A DNA stretch of 64,000 nt from Chryseolinea serpens (GTDB lineage: Bacteria; Bacteroidota; Bacteroidia; Cytophagales; Cyclobacteriaceae), in the NCBI RefSeq assembly GCF_900129725.1, contig NZ_FQWQ01000001.1, forward strand, positions 2,542,001 through 2,606,000, given 5' to 3'. The stretch's first letter is position 1, and the number at the start of each line of letters is the position of its first letter. A model generated the notes under the pieces. It was not told where the DNA came from, ran no database searches, and saw only the letters and a list, made by a program, of their open reading frames with translations. Shown here piece by piece: positions 8,903-17,556 of this stretch. The translations under genes and the position numbers were made by a program.

Positions 8903-9124
8903 GGGAATTCGTTTCTTAAGTCGCACATCCTTATTCACATTTACGACAAAAGCAAAAGACGCTACAAAGATGCCGTTGTGGTACTATAGCCCTAAAAACA
9001 GGCTAAGATTGTGGTTTTTACGACTAGAAAGGCGAAAAACGGCATAGCCGCAGGATATTAAAAATATCCGAACCCACTCTTATGGAATCCCCCACCTTCC
9101 GGCATCCTGTAAGAAACATCGGTT

Positions 9125-9850
9125 ATGAAAGAAAATATCGCGCTGTCCATTTCCTCGCCTTGTTCGGAAAAATGGAATGATTTTACAGCCGCATCAGGCG
9201 GCAGATTTTGTGGTTCCTGCAAAAAAGTTGTTGTCGACTTTACCAAAATGGGCGACGCCGAAATCGTTGATTTTTTTCGCGCCAAACCAACCCATACCTG
9301 CGGACGCTTTCGTCCGAATCAATTGAAAGTATATCCCCACACAGCGGTGGCGAAAATCAATCCAGGCCTCACGTTATTCAAAGCAGGCTTCGTGAGCTTG
9401 CTCCTGCTCATGATGAGCAAACAAGCTTCAGCACAAGTCCCTGGTATCAAAACCAAAACCGAAGCAGTGGCTCCCTGTCCGGATGTGCCCGCCATGGCGC
9501 GCAAGGCGGTCAAGCAGATCATCCGGGGCGTTGTCAAATCCGATGAAGATCATTCGCCACTTCCGGGCGTGAACGTTTATTTGAAAGGATCCACTGAGCA
9601 TACTATCACTGATGTAGACGGCCGGTTCGAATTTCCCCGTGAGCTCAATGCGGGTGATGTCCAGGTGTTTAATTTTATCGGGCTCGAGACACAAGAACAT
9701 GTTATCCCGGGAAATGCTACCGAGTCGCTCGAAGTGTCCATGACGCCCGCCTACCTGGAGTTGATGGGCGCAATTGCCGTTGACGAGACCTATGTTAAAG
9801 AGCCATCAGGCCTTCGCAAGCTTTGGCTGGCCATTAAAGCCATATTCTGA
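9125..9850 (+). CDS. Carboxypeptidase-regulatory-like domain membrane protein
   Basis: The 241-residue protein begins with a cysteine-containing cytoplasmic segment (Cys13, Cys29, Cys32, Cys59) of a type common in Bacteroidota, followed by one membrane helix (about residues 85-104, LFKAGFVSLLLLMMSKQASA). A beta-sandwich of the CarboxypepD_reg-like family follows (about 140-215: IRGVVKSDEDHSPLPGVNVY, then TDVDGRFEFP). The same beta-domain begins TonB-dependent receptors, but no plug or barrel follows here. Function is unknown. A transglutaminase-like gene starts 19 bp downstream and may be co-transcribed. Confidence 0.8.
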   Translation: MKENIALSISSPCSEKWNDFTAASGGRFCGSCKKVVVDFTKMGDAEIVDFFRAKPTHTCGRFRPNQLKVYPHTAVAKINPGLTLFKAGFVSLLLLMMSKQASAQVPGIKTKTEAVAPCPDVPAMARKAVKQIIRGVVKSDEDHSPLPGVNVYLKGSTEHTITDVDGRFEFPRELNAGDVQVFNFIGLETQEHVIPGNATESLEVSMTPAYLELMGAIAVDETYVKEPSGLRKLWLAIKAIF

Positions 9851-9869
9851 TCTTCTTGTTCCTCATCCG

Positions 9870-10877
9870 ATGAAGACCGCTTGGACGTTTTGCATGGCTG
9901 TGATTTTTTCGGTGCATCTCTACGCACAGCGAACAGATTTTGCATGCACTGACTTTAGAAATGCCGACAACGTTGCTGCCCGATACTCCAAGCATCCTCT
10001 GAACGATTTGAAAAGTCTTGCCGATAAGTTGACCCGGTCATTGCCATCGGAAGAAGAAAAATTCAGGGCCATCTACGTCTGGGTAGCCAACAATATTGAA
10101 TACGACTACGCGCTTTATTTAAAGAATAAACAGAAACGAGAAAGCTTAAAAAAACCAGAGGACCTGGCCGCATGGAACAAAGGATTCAGTTTGCGCGTGT
10201 TCAAAAATTTGCTTGAAAAACAAAAGACCGTCTGCTCGGGCTACGCCTACCTGGTCCGGGAACTGGCCACCTACGCTGGCCTAACCTGCGTGATCATCGA
10301 CGGTTATGGACGAAATGCTCATTCCAACATAGGAGGGCCCGGCATCGCCAACCACTCCTGGAATGCGGTGCGGCTTCACAACAAATGGTACTTGTGCGAC
10401 GCCACGTGGTCGAGTGGAGCCTATGATACGGAGCAATCCAAATATGTGAAGAAGTTCGATGTTTCCTATTTTTTAGCCGACCCCTTGTCGTTCGTTAACA
10501 ATCACTATCCATTGGATTCATCCTGGATGCTCTTGGCATACAAGCCCACGCTGGACCAATTCTTAAATGGCCCCCTGGTCTATAGTGGCGCATTGCTACA
10601 CGAAGTCCACGCGATGTCTCCCAGAACGCTCAACCTGGTAGCCGCCAAAGGAGAAACCATATCCTTTCAGTTTGCCAAGAATGGCGATGAGATTGTTAAA
10701 AGCTTGCAGTTAACCATTGAAGGCCCGAACACGAAGCAGACTTTCGATACGCGTTATCGAAATGATTCCAGCGGTGGCTATTCCGTTGATCATACCTTCC
10801 ATACAAAAGGAACGCAAACCGTCCATTTTCTTTTGAACGAACGCTACATTTTCACCTATGTGGTGACCGTTCGCTAG
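9870..10877 (+). CDS. Secreted transglutaminase-like protein
   Basis: The ATG at 9870 gives a normal signal peptide (MKTAWTFCMAVIFSVHLYAQ) and 335 residues; an earlier ATG at 9774 lies inside the preceding gene. The transglutaminase/protease-like core shows a full Cys122-His162-Asp177 triad: TVCSGYAYL, NHSWNAV and YLCDATWSSG, of the KY-peptidase-like type. A C-terminal beta domain (about 240-335) follows. It probably acts in the periplasm or outside the cell on protein or peptide substrates that are unknown. Confidence 0.85.
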   Translation: MKTAWTFCMAVIFSVHLYAQRTDFACTDFRNADNVAARYSKHPLNDLKSLADKLTRSLPSEEEKFRAIYVWVANNIEYDYALYLKNKQKRESLKKPEDLAAWNKGFSLRVFKNLLEKQKTVCSGYAYLVRELATYAGLTCVIIDGYGRNAHSNIGGPGIANHSWNAVRLHNKWYLCDATWSSGAYDTEQSKYVKKFDVSYFLADPLSFVNNHYPLDSSWMLLAYKPTLDQFLNGPLVYSGALLHEVHAMSPRTLNLVAAKGETISFQFAKNGDEIVKSLQLTIEGPNTKQTFDTRYRNDSSGGYSVDHTFHTKGTQTVHFLLNERYIFTYVVTVR

Positions 10878-10950
10878 CGTCTGTTTGCGGCGATGTTAAG
10901 CATGAGGCCTTTTTTACGTTTCGAAAAAAAGCTACTTTTAAGAAGCCATC

Positions 10951-11088
10951 ATGAAATTCCATACCTTCTTAATTCTTACATTTTTTTCGCCAGGCGCTTT
11001 GCCCAGGCGCGATTTGATCCCACAACGATCTTCGCGAGCAAGTAAATCTGCCGTTAAACTGAGCACGAGTAACTACCATCAAAACTAA
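10951..11088 (+). CDS. Candidate 45-residue peptide, stop overlapping next start
   Basis: The short frame begins MKFHTFLILTFFSPG, a signal-peptide-like start, and continues with a basic, serine-rich tail. Its stop codon overlaps the ATG of the following membrane protein (TAATG), an arrangement typical of translational coupling. It could be a leader peptide, or the remnant of a secreted protein. No homologue is recognised. Confidence 0.35.
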   Translation: MKFHTFLILTFFSPGALPRRDLIPQRSSRASKSAVKLSTSNYHQN

Positions 11089-11381
11089 TGCAGAGCGAAC
11101 AAAAAAAAGGAATTCTGATCGGCTTAGCCATCTACGGGGTCGGCACAGTGCTTACCGTTATTGTCCATTGGATCTACGGATGGAAATATCCTCATGGACC
11201 ACCGCCTAGCGCCATTCCCATTTTTGTCACGATTGTTATTGGCGCGATCCGATTGCTCATCACCGCATACCGTGTAATCCTGAAAAAATCTGCCTTAGCC
11301 AAAGGAGAATTAATCGTTCACGCTTCTGCCGCCCTGGTGCTCATCCTGTTGATCCAGTGGTTGAAGTACTATTCAGGCTGA
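11088..11381 (+). CDS. Small integral membrane protein (hypothetical)
   Basis: The 97-residue protein has about three hydrophobic helices (roughly residues 8-27, 41-62 and 73-91) separated by a proline-containing loop (KYPHGPPPSAIP). No family is recognised. The start overlaps the stop of a small upstream frame, and its 3' end overlaps the convergent monooxygenase gene by 13 bp. Confidence 0.6.
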   Translation: MQSEQKKGILIGLAIYGVGTVLTVIVHWIYGWKYPHGPPPSAIPIFVTIVIGAIRLLITAYRVILKKSALAKGELIVHASAALVLILLIQWLKYYSG

Positions 11382-12532
11382 ATAATATTCAGAAAAAAAG
11401 CCATGGCCTCCTCCGAGTGCAGCGCGTTGGTGGAGTCCATCGTTATTGCCGCCACCTCGGAAGCTCGCGAGAGCATTTGCTTCTCATAGGCAGCGATGGC
11501 TGTCCGGGAGTCTTTGAAGGCTTCGCTGGTCAGACAGTCGCTGAGTTCGAGCGCATCCAGCATCGCCATGTTCACCCCTTCACCGGCATAGGGCGGCATC
11601 AGGTGAGCGGCATCGCCGAGCAGGGTTAGGTTGGACTGCGACTCCCAGTGTTGATCGAAGGGCATGCAGTATTGTGGACGCGGAACAAAATTGCCGTGCG
11701 CATGCTCAAAAAGTTCTTGCCAGGCGATGTCCCATCCTTCAAAAGTTTTCGCAAACCAGTTTTGCACTTGCTCCCGGTTTGAAAAGTCGATGCCGCAATC
11801 CCTGCTCCAGGACTCTTCCGTTTTGCAGCCTGTATAAAACACGAGACTGCCGTCGCCTTTGGAACTGACGATGAGACTTTTCCCGTCGTCGCCCAAGGCA
11901 AAGATCTTTCCTCCATTTAACAACCGGTGGATGTCGGGACTGTCCTTTGCGGAGTCTTTCACGGCGCCTTCCACAACCGTGACCCCGGAATAAAAAGGTT
12001 TTATGGGCGTCAGGTAAGATCGGATTTTGGAATTGGCACCGTCGGCAGCAACGACGATGTCGGCGGTTGCAGTTTCGCCGTTGCGAAAGATCAGCTTCCA
12101 TCCCATGCCGGCCCTTTCCATGGAAAGCATGTGTCGATCCCACCGCACGGTACCAGGTTTCAAGGCGTCCAGCAAGATCTTTTGAAGCGGGCCGCGATCA
12201 ATTTCCGGGCGTGAAACCTCGCGGTCGGCATAATCATGGTCGTCAAATATTACGTTGCCATTTTTATCCACGAGACGCAGCTTGTCGGCGCCTGCACGAT
12301 GGTTGGCCCAGAAGGCCTCGATCAGGCCGGCTTCTTTCAAAGCGCGGAGCCCCGACTCCTCGTGCAGATCCAGCGTTGCTCCCTTGGGTCTTGCGTGCTC
12401 GTGAAGATCTCTTTCATACACGCTGACATCGGCACCCTTATTTTGTAAAAGTCGTGCCAGGGTAAGTCCTCCGGGACCTGCGCCGACGATGGCAATCTTC
12501 TTCCCTTCTATCGCATTCATCAGTTTATACAT
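11369..12532 (-). CDS. TetX-like FAD-dependent monooxygenase
   Basis: The 387-residue protein is a class A flavin monooxygenase: the FAD-binding GAGPGG at residues 17-22, then YERD, the GATLDLHEESGLRALKEAGL segment, the ADG loop (163-165) and GDAAHLMPPYAGEGVN (306-321). The spacing and wording closely follow the TetX group (TLDLH, SG..A...AGL, PEI.R..L). TetX enzymes hydroxylate tetracyclines, but many relatives act on other aromatic compounds, so substrate cannot be assigned. The start may be at the first ATG or four codons on (MNAIEGKK). It follows a TetR-family gene by 3 bp, which suggests an inducible detoxification operon. Confidence 0.85.
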   Translation of the reverse strand: MYKLMNAIEGKKIAIVGAGPGGLTLARLLQNKGADVSVYERDLHEHARPKGATLDLHEESGLRALKEAGLIEAFWANHRAGADKLRLVDKNGNVIFDDHDYADREVSRPEIDRGPLQKILLDALKPGTVRWDRHMLSMERAGMGWKLIFRNGETATADIVVAADGANSKIRSYLTPIKPFYSGVTVVEGAVKDSAKDSPDIHRLLNGGKIFALGDDGKSLIVSSKGDGSLVFYTGCKTEESWSRDCGIDFSNREQVQNWFAKTFEGWDIAWQELFEHAHGNFVPRPQYCMPFDQHWESQSNLTLLGDAAHLMPPYAGEGVNMAMLDALELSDCLTSEAFKDSRTAIAAYEKQMLSRASEVAAITMDSTNALHSEEAMAFFLNIIQPE

Positions 12533-12535
12533 TTT

Positions 12536-13132
12536 CTATTTTAACATTCCTTTAATGACGGCCTGACAGCACGCAGCCAACACAGCCTTGGTGATAATTT
12601 GTTTCGATCGTTCCTGGTGATCAAAATATTCAGTCACCAGGTCCAGCAGCGGTGAAAACAGCAGGGCTCTGTAGACGTCGATGGGAAAGTCGTTGATGGT
12701 TCCTTTTTGTACATGACGTTTCAGAAACTGGTGAACCGGCTTAAAGTGATCGCCTTGCCGGATGCCCTGATCCTTGTAGGCCTTGTTGAGCAACGGCGAT
12801 GATTTACCATACTGGATCAAGGCGAAGGCATGCTTATTATTTTTCAGATAATTAAAAACATTCGACCACAGCTTCTCGACGCCTTCCGCAAATTCCGCGT
12901 TGGGATCGAAGTCTTCCAACGTAGCTTTCTCATAGGCACCCAGCACTTCGTCAATGAACAGTTTGATCAGCAGGTCCTCTTTATTTTCGTATTTGATATA
13001 GATCGTTCTCGGCGATATGTTGACGGCCTTCGCCAATTTTTGCATGCTCAGGTTCTCCAGGCCTTCCTCGGCAATGATTTGTAATGCCACGGTGCGGATG
13101 GCATTTTCCATCTCCAGGTTCTTGGGTCTCAT
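12536..13132 (-). CDS. TetR/AcrR family transcriptional regulator
   Basis: The 198-residue protein has an N-terminal TetR helix-turn-helix (about residues 8-55: IRTVALQIIAEEGLENLSMQKLAKAVNISPRTIYIKYENKEDLL, shown here by its ends) and a helical ligand-binding C-terminal part. It is the promoter-proximal gene of a two-gene operon with the TetX-like monooxygenase, 3 bp apart. A promoter box and overlapping imperfect palindrome lie ~100 bp upstream, as expected for autorepression. Confidence 0.9.
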   Translation of the reverse strand: MRPKNLEMENAIRTVALQIIAEEGLENLSMQKLAKAVNISPRTIYIKYENKEDLLIKLFIDEVLGAYEKATLEDFDPNAEFAEGVEKLWSNVFNYLKNNKHAFALIQYGKSSPLLNKAYKDQGIRQGDHFKPVHQFLKRHVQKGTINDFPIDVYRALLFSPLLDLVTEYFDHQERSKQIITKAVLAACCQAVIKGMLK

Positions 13133-13232
13133 AGGAATTGCTGTTTATAAATCCATGTTTTTATCGGCAAGACAGAGCCGCCCGGTTTTATGGTCTTTCT
13201 GATCGATTTGCCGCATAATTCTGTTTGTGATA

Positions 13233-13240
13233 CAAAGGTA
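13233..13240 (-). promoter_or_regulatory. -7 promoter element for the tetR-monooxygenase operon
   Basis: Minus-strand TACCTTTG is an exact TAnnTTTG match, about 100 bp upstream of the regulator start. The candidate operator begins 7 bp further upstream, covering the spacer and the -33 position. Confidence 0.5.
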
Positions 13241-13246
13241 ATAATT

Positions 13247-13268
13247 AGTAAGTAAACGTTTATATACT
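13247..13268. promoter_or_regulatory. Candidate TetR-type operator (22-bp imperfect palindrome)
   Basis: Half-sites AGTAAGTAAAC and GTTTATATACT match as inverted repeats at 9 of 11 positions, with TAAACGTTTA as perfect centre. Size and position over the promoter spacer fit a TetR-family dimer site. Confidence 0.5.
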
Positions 13269-13586
13269 TAAAAAAATTATTTTTTTATGGCCCCCTTTCA
13301 TCGCGAAATGGCTTTCTGCGGATAATATTCATGATGGCTGCCACTTTTACCGGCGATTTAAGGGGGTGGCGACTTGTCCGACGCAGGGCTTGTGAATGAG
13401 AAGTCTTCCGGACGACATCAATCCAGAAACACAAAAGGTGTTATGATCGGCAAATTCCAGCGATCGAAGGAGTTTCTGCACGGGGGCGGTGAAAACTAAA
13501 AAATAATACAGCACGCTCATCCATTTTTACGCCGATCTATTGCCTCGATTTCTTAAATTCAACCAGCAAAAAACCTTATCCATCCT
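13269..13586. other. Intergenic stretch without recognisable gene
   Basis: About 320 bp between the tetR promoter region and the dienelactone hydrolase gene. An AT-rich run (13265-13290) is followed by GC-richer sequence. I see no convincing open frame, RNA or repeat; the hydrolase promoter must lie near its end. Confidence 0.5.
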
Positions 13587-14474
13587 ATGCATACCCTCAA
13601 AAAAGAAGACATCAAACAAGAAGTGTTTGACCTCTACGACGACTACGCCCACAACCGCATCGACAGACGACAATTTGGAGAAAAGCTGACCAACTATGCC
13701 GTAGGGGGTGTTACGGTGGGAGCGTTGATGAGTTTTCTCATGCCGGACTACCAGGGTGGCATTCAAATTCAGCCAAACGATCCCAGGCTAAAATCAGAAT
13801 ATGTTAACTATCCGTCGCCCAAAGGTGCTGGAACTATCAAGGCTTTGCTGACAAAACCCGTTGACGCAAAAAAGAAACTCGGCGGCATCGTGGTCGTGCA
13901 CGAGAACAGGGGATTGAACCCGCACATTGAAGACGTGGCCCGGCGCGCAGCCCTGGCCGGCTTCATTGCCATCGCACCCGACATGCTCACGCCCCTCGGC
14001 GGCTATCCCGGAACCGACGATCAGGGACGCGAACTCCAAAGCAAGCGCAACCGCGACGAGATGCTGGAAGATTTTATTGCGGCCTATGACTACCTGAAAG
14101 CCAATAAGGACTGCAACGGAAAAGTTGGCGTGGTGGGCTTTTGCTTTGGCGGCTGGATCGCCAACATGATGGCCGTGAGAATCCCCGACCTGGCTGCAGC
14201 GGTTCCCTTCTATGGCGGGCAACCGGCTGCCGAAGACGTCGCCAAGATCAAGGCGCCGCTGCTCATACACTATGGTGAGCTCGACACGCGTGTCAACGAA
14301 GGATGGCCTGCCTATGAAGCAGCGCTCAAAGCGAACAACAAAGAATACACCGAGTACATGTACCCCGCCGCCAATCACGGCTTTCACAACGACACCACGC
14401 CGCGCTATGACAAGGCGGCCGCTGAACTGGCGTGGAAGAGGACGGTTGAGTTCTTCACCCAGAAATTGAAGTAA
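13587..14474 (+). CDS. Dienelactone hydrolase family protein
   Basis: The 295-residue alpha/beta hydrolase has the dienelactone-hydrolase nucleophile motif GFCFGG (Cys186 in place of the usual Ser), with Asp233 (GELDTRVN) and His264 (AANHGFHND) completing the triad, and VVHENRGLNPHIEDVARRAA in the oxyanion region. An N-terminal helical extension of about 70 residues with a moderately hydrophobic segment (40-52, GGVTVGALMSFLM) precedes the hydrolase fold, as in YghX-like members. Natural substrate is unknown. Confidence 0.88.
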   Translation: MHTLKKEDIKQEVFDLYDDYAHNRIDRRQFGEKLTNYAVGGVTVGALMSFLMPDYQGGIQIQPNDPRLKSEYVNYPSPKGAGTIKALLTKPVDAKKKLGGIVVVHENRGLNPHIEDVARRAALAGFIAIAPDMLTPLGGYPGTDDQGRELQSKRNRDEMLEDFIAAYDYLKANKDCNGKVGVVGFCFGGWIANMMAVRIPDLAAAVPFYGGQPAAEDVAKIKAPLLIHYGELDTRVNEGWPAYEAALKANNKEYTEYMYPAANHGFHNDTTPRYDKAAAELAWKRTVEFFTQKLK

Positions 14475-14484
14475 CCGCGCGTCA

Positions 14485-14519
14485 CAGCAGGCTGTTGAAA
14501 TACCTTCAACAGCTTGCTG
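14485..14519. terminator. Hairpin after the dienelactone hydrolase gene
   Basis: A 15-bp stem with one mismatch (CAGCAGGCTGTTGAA / TTCAACAGCTTGCTG) and a 5-nt loop, 10 bp after the stop. No T-tract follows, so terminator function is uncertain. Confidence 0.4.
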
Positions 14520-14656
14520 CCCGAACCGAGAGGATAGATTAAAAACTGAATGGCTGTGCAAACACAGATTTCATGGGGCCGATAAATGCTGCTCCGTCTG
14601 GATTTCGCGCCAGAATAATCCGTAAATTCAGCAACCTACAATCTAACTCTCAACCT

Positions 14657-15121
14657 ATGAAAAAAGTACTCGCCGGGATTTCCATCGCGCTTGCCCTGAC
14701 GGGCTGCAGCCGCACCACGATCGACACGAAGGCCGAAGGCGAAAAGCTCATGCAGCTAAGCCGGGAATGGTCGCAATATGCCAGCAAGCGCGATGTAGAA
14801 AAAACCTTAAGCTATTGGGCTGATGATGCCACCGTGATCTCTGCCGGAGACGCCACAATGAAAGGCAAAGCGGCCATACGCCAAATGGTGGAAGGAAGTT
14901 ATAAAGACCCCAGTTTCCAGATCAGTTGGGAACCTCAGCAAGCCGACGTCGCCGGGAGTGGCGAGTTAGGATACCTGCTAGAGAAAACCACGATCACGAT
15001 CAATGACTCCACCGGAAATCCTGTGAAGCATCAATACAACTCCGTTAGCGTGTGGAAGAAACAAGCCGATGGTGCGTGGAAAAATGTGCTGGACGTTTTG
15101 AGCCCGGAGGGCTCGAAGTAG
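14657..15121 (+). CDS. NTF2-like (DUF4440/SnoaL-type) lipoprotein
   Basis: The ATG at 14657 gives a clear lipoprotein signal (MKKVLAGISIALALTGC, Cys17) and 154 residues. The body is a cone-shaped NTF2-like fold as in DUF4440 proteins: a helical start (EGEKLMQLSREWSQYASKRDVEKTLSYWADDATVIS, given by its ends), then GKAAIRQM and C-terminal strands with YNSVSVWKKQADGAWKNVLD. Such proteins can bind or isomerise small molecules; many have no known activity. It lies upstream of an amidase gene on the same strand, 67 bp apart. Confidence 0.8.
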   Translation: MKKVLAGISIALALTGCSRTTIDTKAEGEKLMQLSREWSQYASKRDVEKTLSYWADDATVISAGDATMKGKAAIRQMVEGSYKDPSFQISWEPQQADVAGSGELGYLLEKTTITINDSTGNPVKHQYNSVSVWKKQADGAWKNVLDVLSPEGSK

Positions 15122-15188
15122 TCGGCCTTTCCACCTCAACATTCGCTCATCTTATAATGGCCCCCTCGCCTCCGCTACCTCTTTCCTT

Positions 15189-16739
15189 ATGAAAAACAAA
15201 ATTACGCGCCGGCAAATGATCCTGAAGAGTTCAGCGGCAACGCTCGCCTCCATGGGACTCACATCGATCGCCGTAGCCAAAGATCATACCGCGCCCGCCA
15301 GCGAAAGCAGCAATAACCTGCCGCCGCCCGACGAGATCTGTTTTATGACCGCGGTGGACCTGGCCGCATTATTAAGAACAAAAAAGATCTCCGCGCGCGA
15401 AGTCATGACGGCCCATCTCAAACAGATCGCAAAAGTAAATTCAAAAGTGAACGCCATCGTGACGTTCGTGCCCGAGGACCAACTGATGGCACAAGCGCTT
15501 GCCGCCGACGAATTGATCGCCAAAGGAAATACGACGGGGGCATTACACGGACTGCCGATCGCTGTGAAAGATCTCGTGGAAACCAAAGGCTTGCGAACGA
15601 CCTATGGATCGCTCTTATGGAAAGATCTGATCCCGACACAGGACGCACTGATCGTTGAGCGTCAGAAAAATGCGGGTGCGATCGTGATCGGAAAAACGAA
15701 TGTGCCCGAGTTGGGAATGGGATCACAAACGTTTAATCCCATCTTCGGTCCGACATTCAACCCCTACGATCCATCCAAGACCTGCGGCGGCAGCACCGGT
15801 GGTGGCGCCACCGCGCTGGCCTGTGGTATGACGCCGCTTGCCGATGGCAGCGACATGGGTGGATCCTTGCGCAACCCGGGCAGCTTTTGTAATGTGGTGG
15901 GTCTTCGCACGTCGCCGGGAAGGGTGCCGTTGACGGCGGTGAAAATGGCCAATCAAACGTTAAGCGTTCAAGGTCCGATGGCGCGTACCGTTTCAGATTG
16001 TGCTTTGCTCCTCAGCGTTCAGGCAGGCCCCGACGTCCGTTCACCCTTATCCCTTGCGGACGATCCCAAACAGTTTGCTAAACCCCTGGGTCGTGATTTC
16101 AAAGGTGTGAAGGTGGCTTTTATCAAAGACCTCGGCTTGCCCTGGGAAAAAGAAGTCATCGACGCCGCTCATGCGCAACGCAAAGTATTCGAGGACCTCG
16201 GCTGCATCGTGGAAGACAATGAACCGGACATGACCGACGCCAACGAATGCTTTGTCAATTTCCGGCATTGGCAATACGAGGCACAATACGGCGACCTGCT
16301 GGAAAGCAACAGCGACAAAATGAATGCCTACACCAAATGGCACATCACCGAAGGCCGCAAGCTGACGGGCCCCTACCTCTCACGCCTCGAGATGAAACGC
16401 TCGGCATTGTTCCGGCGCGTACAACAATTCCTGACCCAGTATGAATTCCTCATCATGCCCGTGAGCCAGGTGTTGCCCTTCGACGTCCATACGCCTTATC
16501 CCGATCAGATCGGCGACGTGAAAATGCTGACCTATCTCGACTGGATGCGTTCGGCCTATTACATTTCTGTTGCCGGCAACCCGGCCTTGTCCGTGCCTTG
16601 TGCTTTTTCGAAGAGTGGGCTTCCGATTGGGATACAAATTGTAGGAAGATACAACGCAGACCTCAGTGTATTGCAAATGGGATTTGCATTCGAACAAGCC
16701 ACCAAGATCGGCAAGCGCCGTCCAGCGATCGCTGTCTAG
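15189..16739 (+). CDS. Exported amidase (amidase signature family)
   Basis: The 516-residue protein carries an N-terminal twin-arginine-like signal (TRRQMILKSSAATLASMG) and the complete amidase-signature Ser-cisSer-Lys triad: Lys127 (GLPIAVKD), cis-Ser202 (CGGSTGGGA) and nucleophile Ser226 (GSDMGGSLRNP). It should hydrolyse an amide bond outside the cytoplasm; the substrate is unknown. GatA is excluded as likely identity because of the signal peptide and lack of gatB/gatC neighbours. Confidence 0.9.
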   Translation: MKNKITRRQMILKSSAATLASMGLTSIAVAKDHTAPASESSNNLPPPDEICFMTAVDLAALLRTKKISAREVMTAHLKQIAKVNSKVNAIVTFVPEDQLMAQALAADELIAKGNTTGALHGLPIAVKDLVETKGLRTTYGSLLWKDLIPTQDALIVERQKNAGAIVIGKTNVPELGMGSQTFNPIFGPTFNPYDPSKTCGGSTGGGATALACGMTPLADGSDMGGSLRNPGSFCNVVGLRTSPGRVPLTAVKMANQTLSVQGPMARTVSDCALLLSVQAGPDVRSPLSLADDPKQFAKPLGRDFKGVKVAFIKDLGLPWEKEVIDAAHAQRKVFEDLGCIVEDNEPDMTDANECFVNFRHWQYEAQYGDLLESNSDKMNAYTKWHITEGRKLTGPYLSRLEMKRSALFRRVQQFLTQYEFLIMPVSQVLPFDVHTPYPDQIGDVKMLTYLDWMRSAYYISVAGNPALSVPCAFSKSGLPIGIQIVGRYNADLSVLQMGFAFEQATKIGKRRPAIAV

Positions 16740-16800
16740 TGCAGATGGAACCGCCTCGCCTTCGCTAAAGCTTCGGCGAGCAAAGCACGCAAAGAAAAAA

Positions 16801-17265
16801 TTACTTGATCGTAAAAGAAGCGACCAGTGCCACGCTATGATTTCTTGGCAGTTTCTCAACGCCAATAATGGCGCGTGTGTGCAGTCCGCGATCGCCTAGA
16901 ACTTTAAGAAACAAATCCGATGCTCCATTGGCTACCTGCGGTCCTTCGTCCCAGGTGTCGTGAACCTGGTAGTAGATATCGACATGGTTCAATCCTACGA
17001 TCCTCTCGTCGCCGACGAATTTATCGATCTGCAAGAGAACATTGGTCGCCGCCATTTTCGCGGCCTCATAGCCTTGTTCGGTGGTGACGTCTTTACCGAG
17101 GCGTCCAAGAAAATAGAACTGCTCGTCTTTGATGGGCAATTGGATCGCCACATAAGCAACATTCCCCCGGATGTTGACAGCGACATAGGACCCGCCGGGT
17201 TGCGGCACTGCACCAAAGGATATCCCAAGGGATTTCAGTTTATCAAGTATAATACTGCTTTGCAT
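16801..17265 (-). CDS. RidA/YjgF family protein
   Basis: I use the start at 17265 (MQSSIILDKLKSLGISFG), giving 154 residues; the frame continues upstream for 11 codons. The features fit the larger, YoaB/YjgF-like RidA subfamily: PGGSYVAVNIRGNVAYVAIQLP, QGYEAAKMAATNVLLQIDKFVGD, and HTRAIIGVEKLPRNHSVALVASF. RidA proteins deaminate reactive enamines/imines. The usual Arg105-type residue seems present as R in THTRAIIGV-like context, so activity is plausible. It is convergent with the amidase gene. Confidence 0.8.
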   Translation of the reverse strand: MQSSIILDKLKSLGISFGAVPQPGGSYVAVNIRGNVAYVAIQLPIKDEQFYFLGRLGKDVTTEQGYEAAKMAATNVLLQIDKFVGDERIVGLNHVDIYYQVHDTWDEGPQVANGASDLFLKVLGDRGLHTRAIIGVEKLPRNHSVALVASFTIK

Positions 17266-17556
17266 GAAAATTATTGATGACGGTTTTACTTCGTCCAAAT
17301 TAAACTAAAGTTTTTAAAGCACATCCACACAAGAGATACTCGCCTCGAAAATCTCATCTTCATTACACCACTTTATGTTGCTCACCCAGCGAAAAAACAT
17401 GGGCGGCCGCAGCGCATTCCTTAAAATTTTTTCTTTACTTGATTAGTGTTTCCGTGTGCATCATGTGTTTGGTGTGCCAGAGACACACAAGCATTCCTAT
17501 AACCCTTCCGTTAGGGCTTGCGGCCTTTAAGCAATCCAACAAAAAGACCTTTCATC

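Noticed and set aside
13794-14561. 255-residue minus-strand frame
   Set aside because: Antisense to the dienelactone hydrolase gene with a complete catalytic triad; low-complexity composition.
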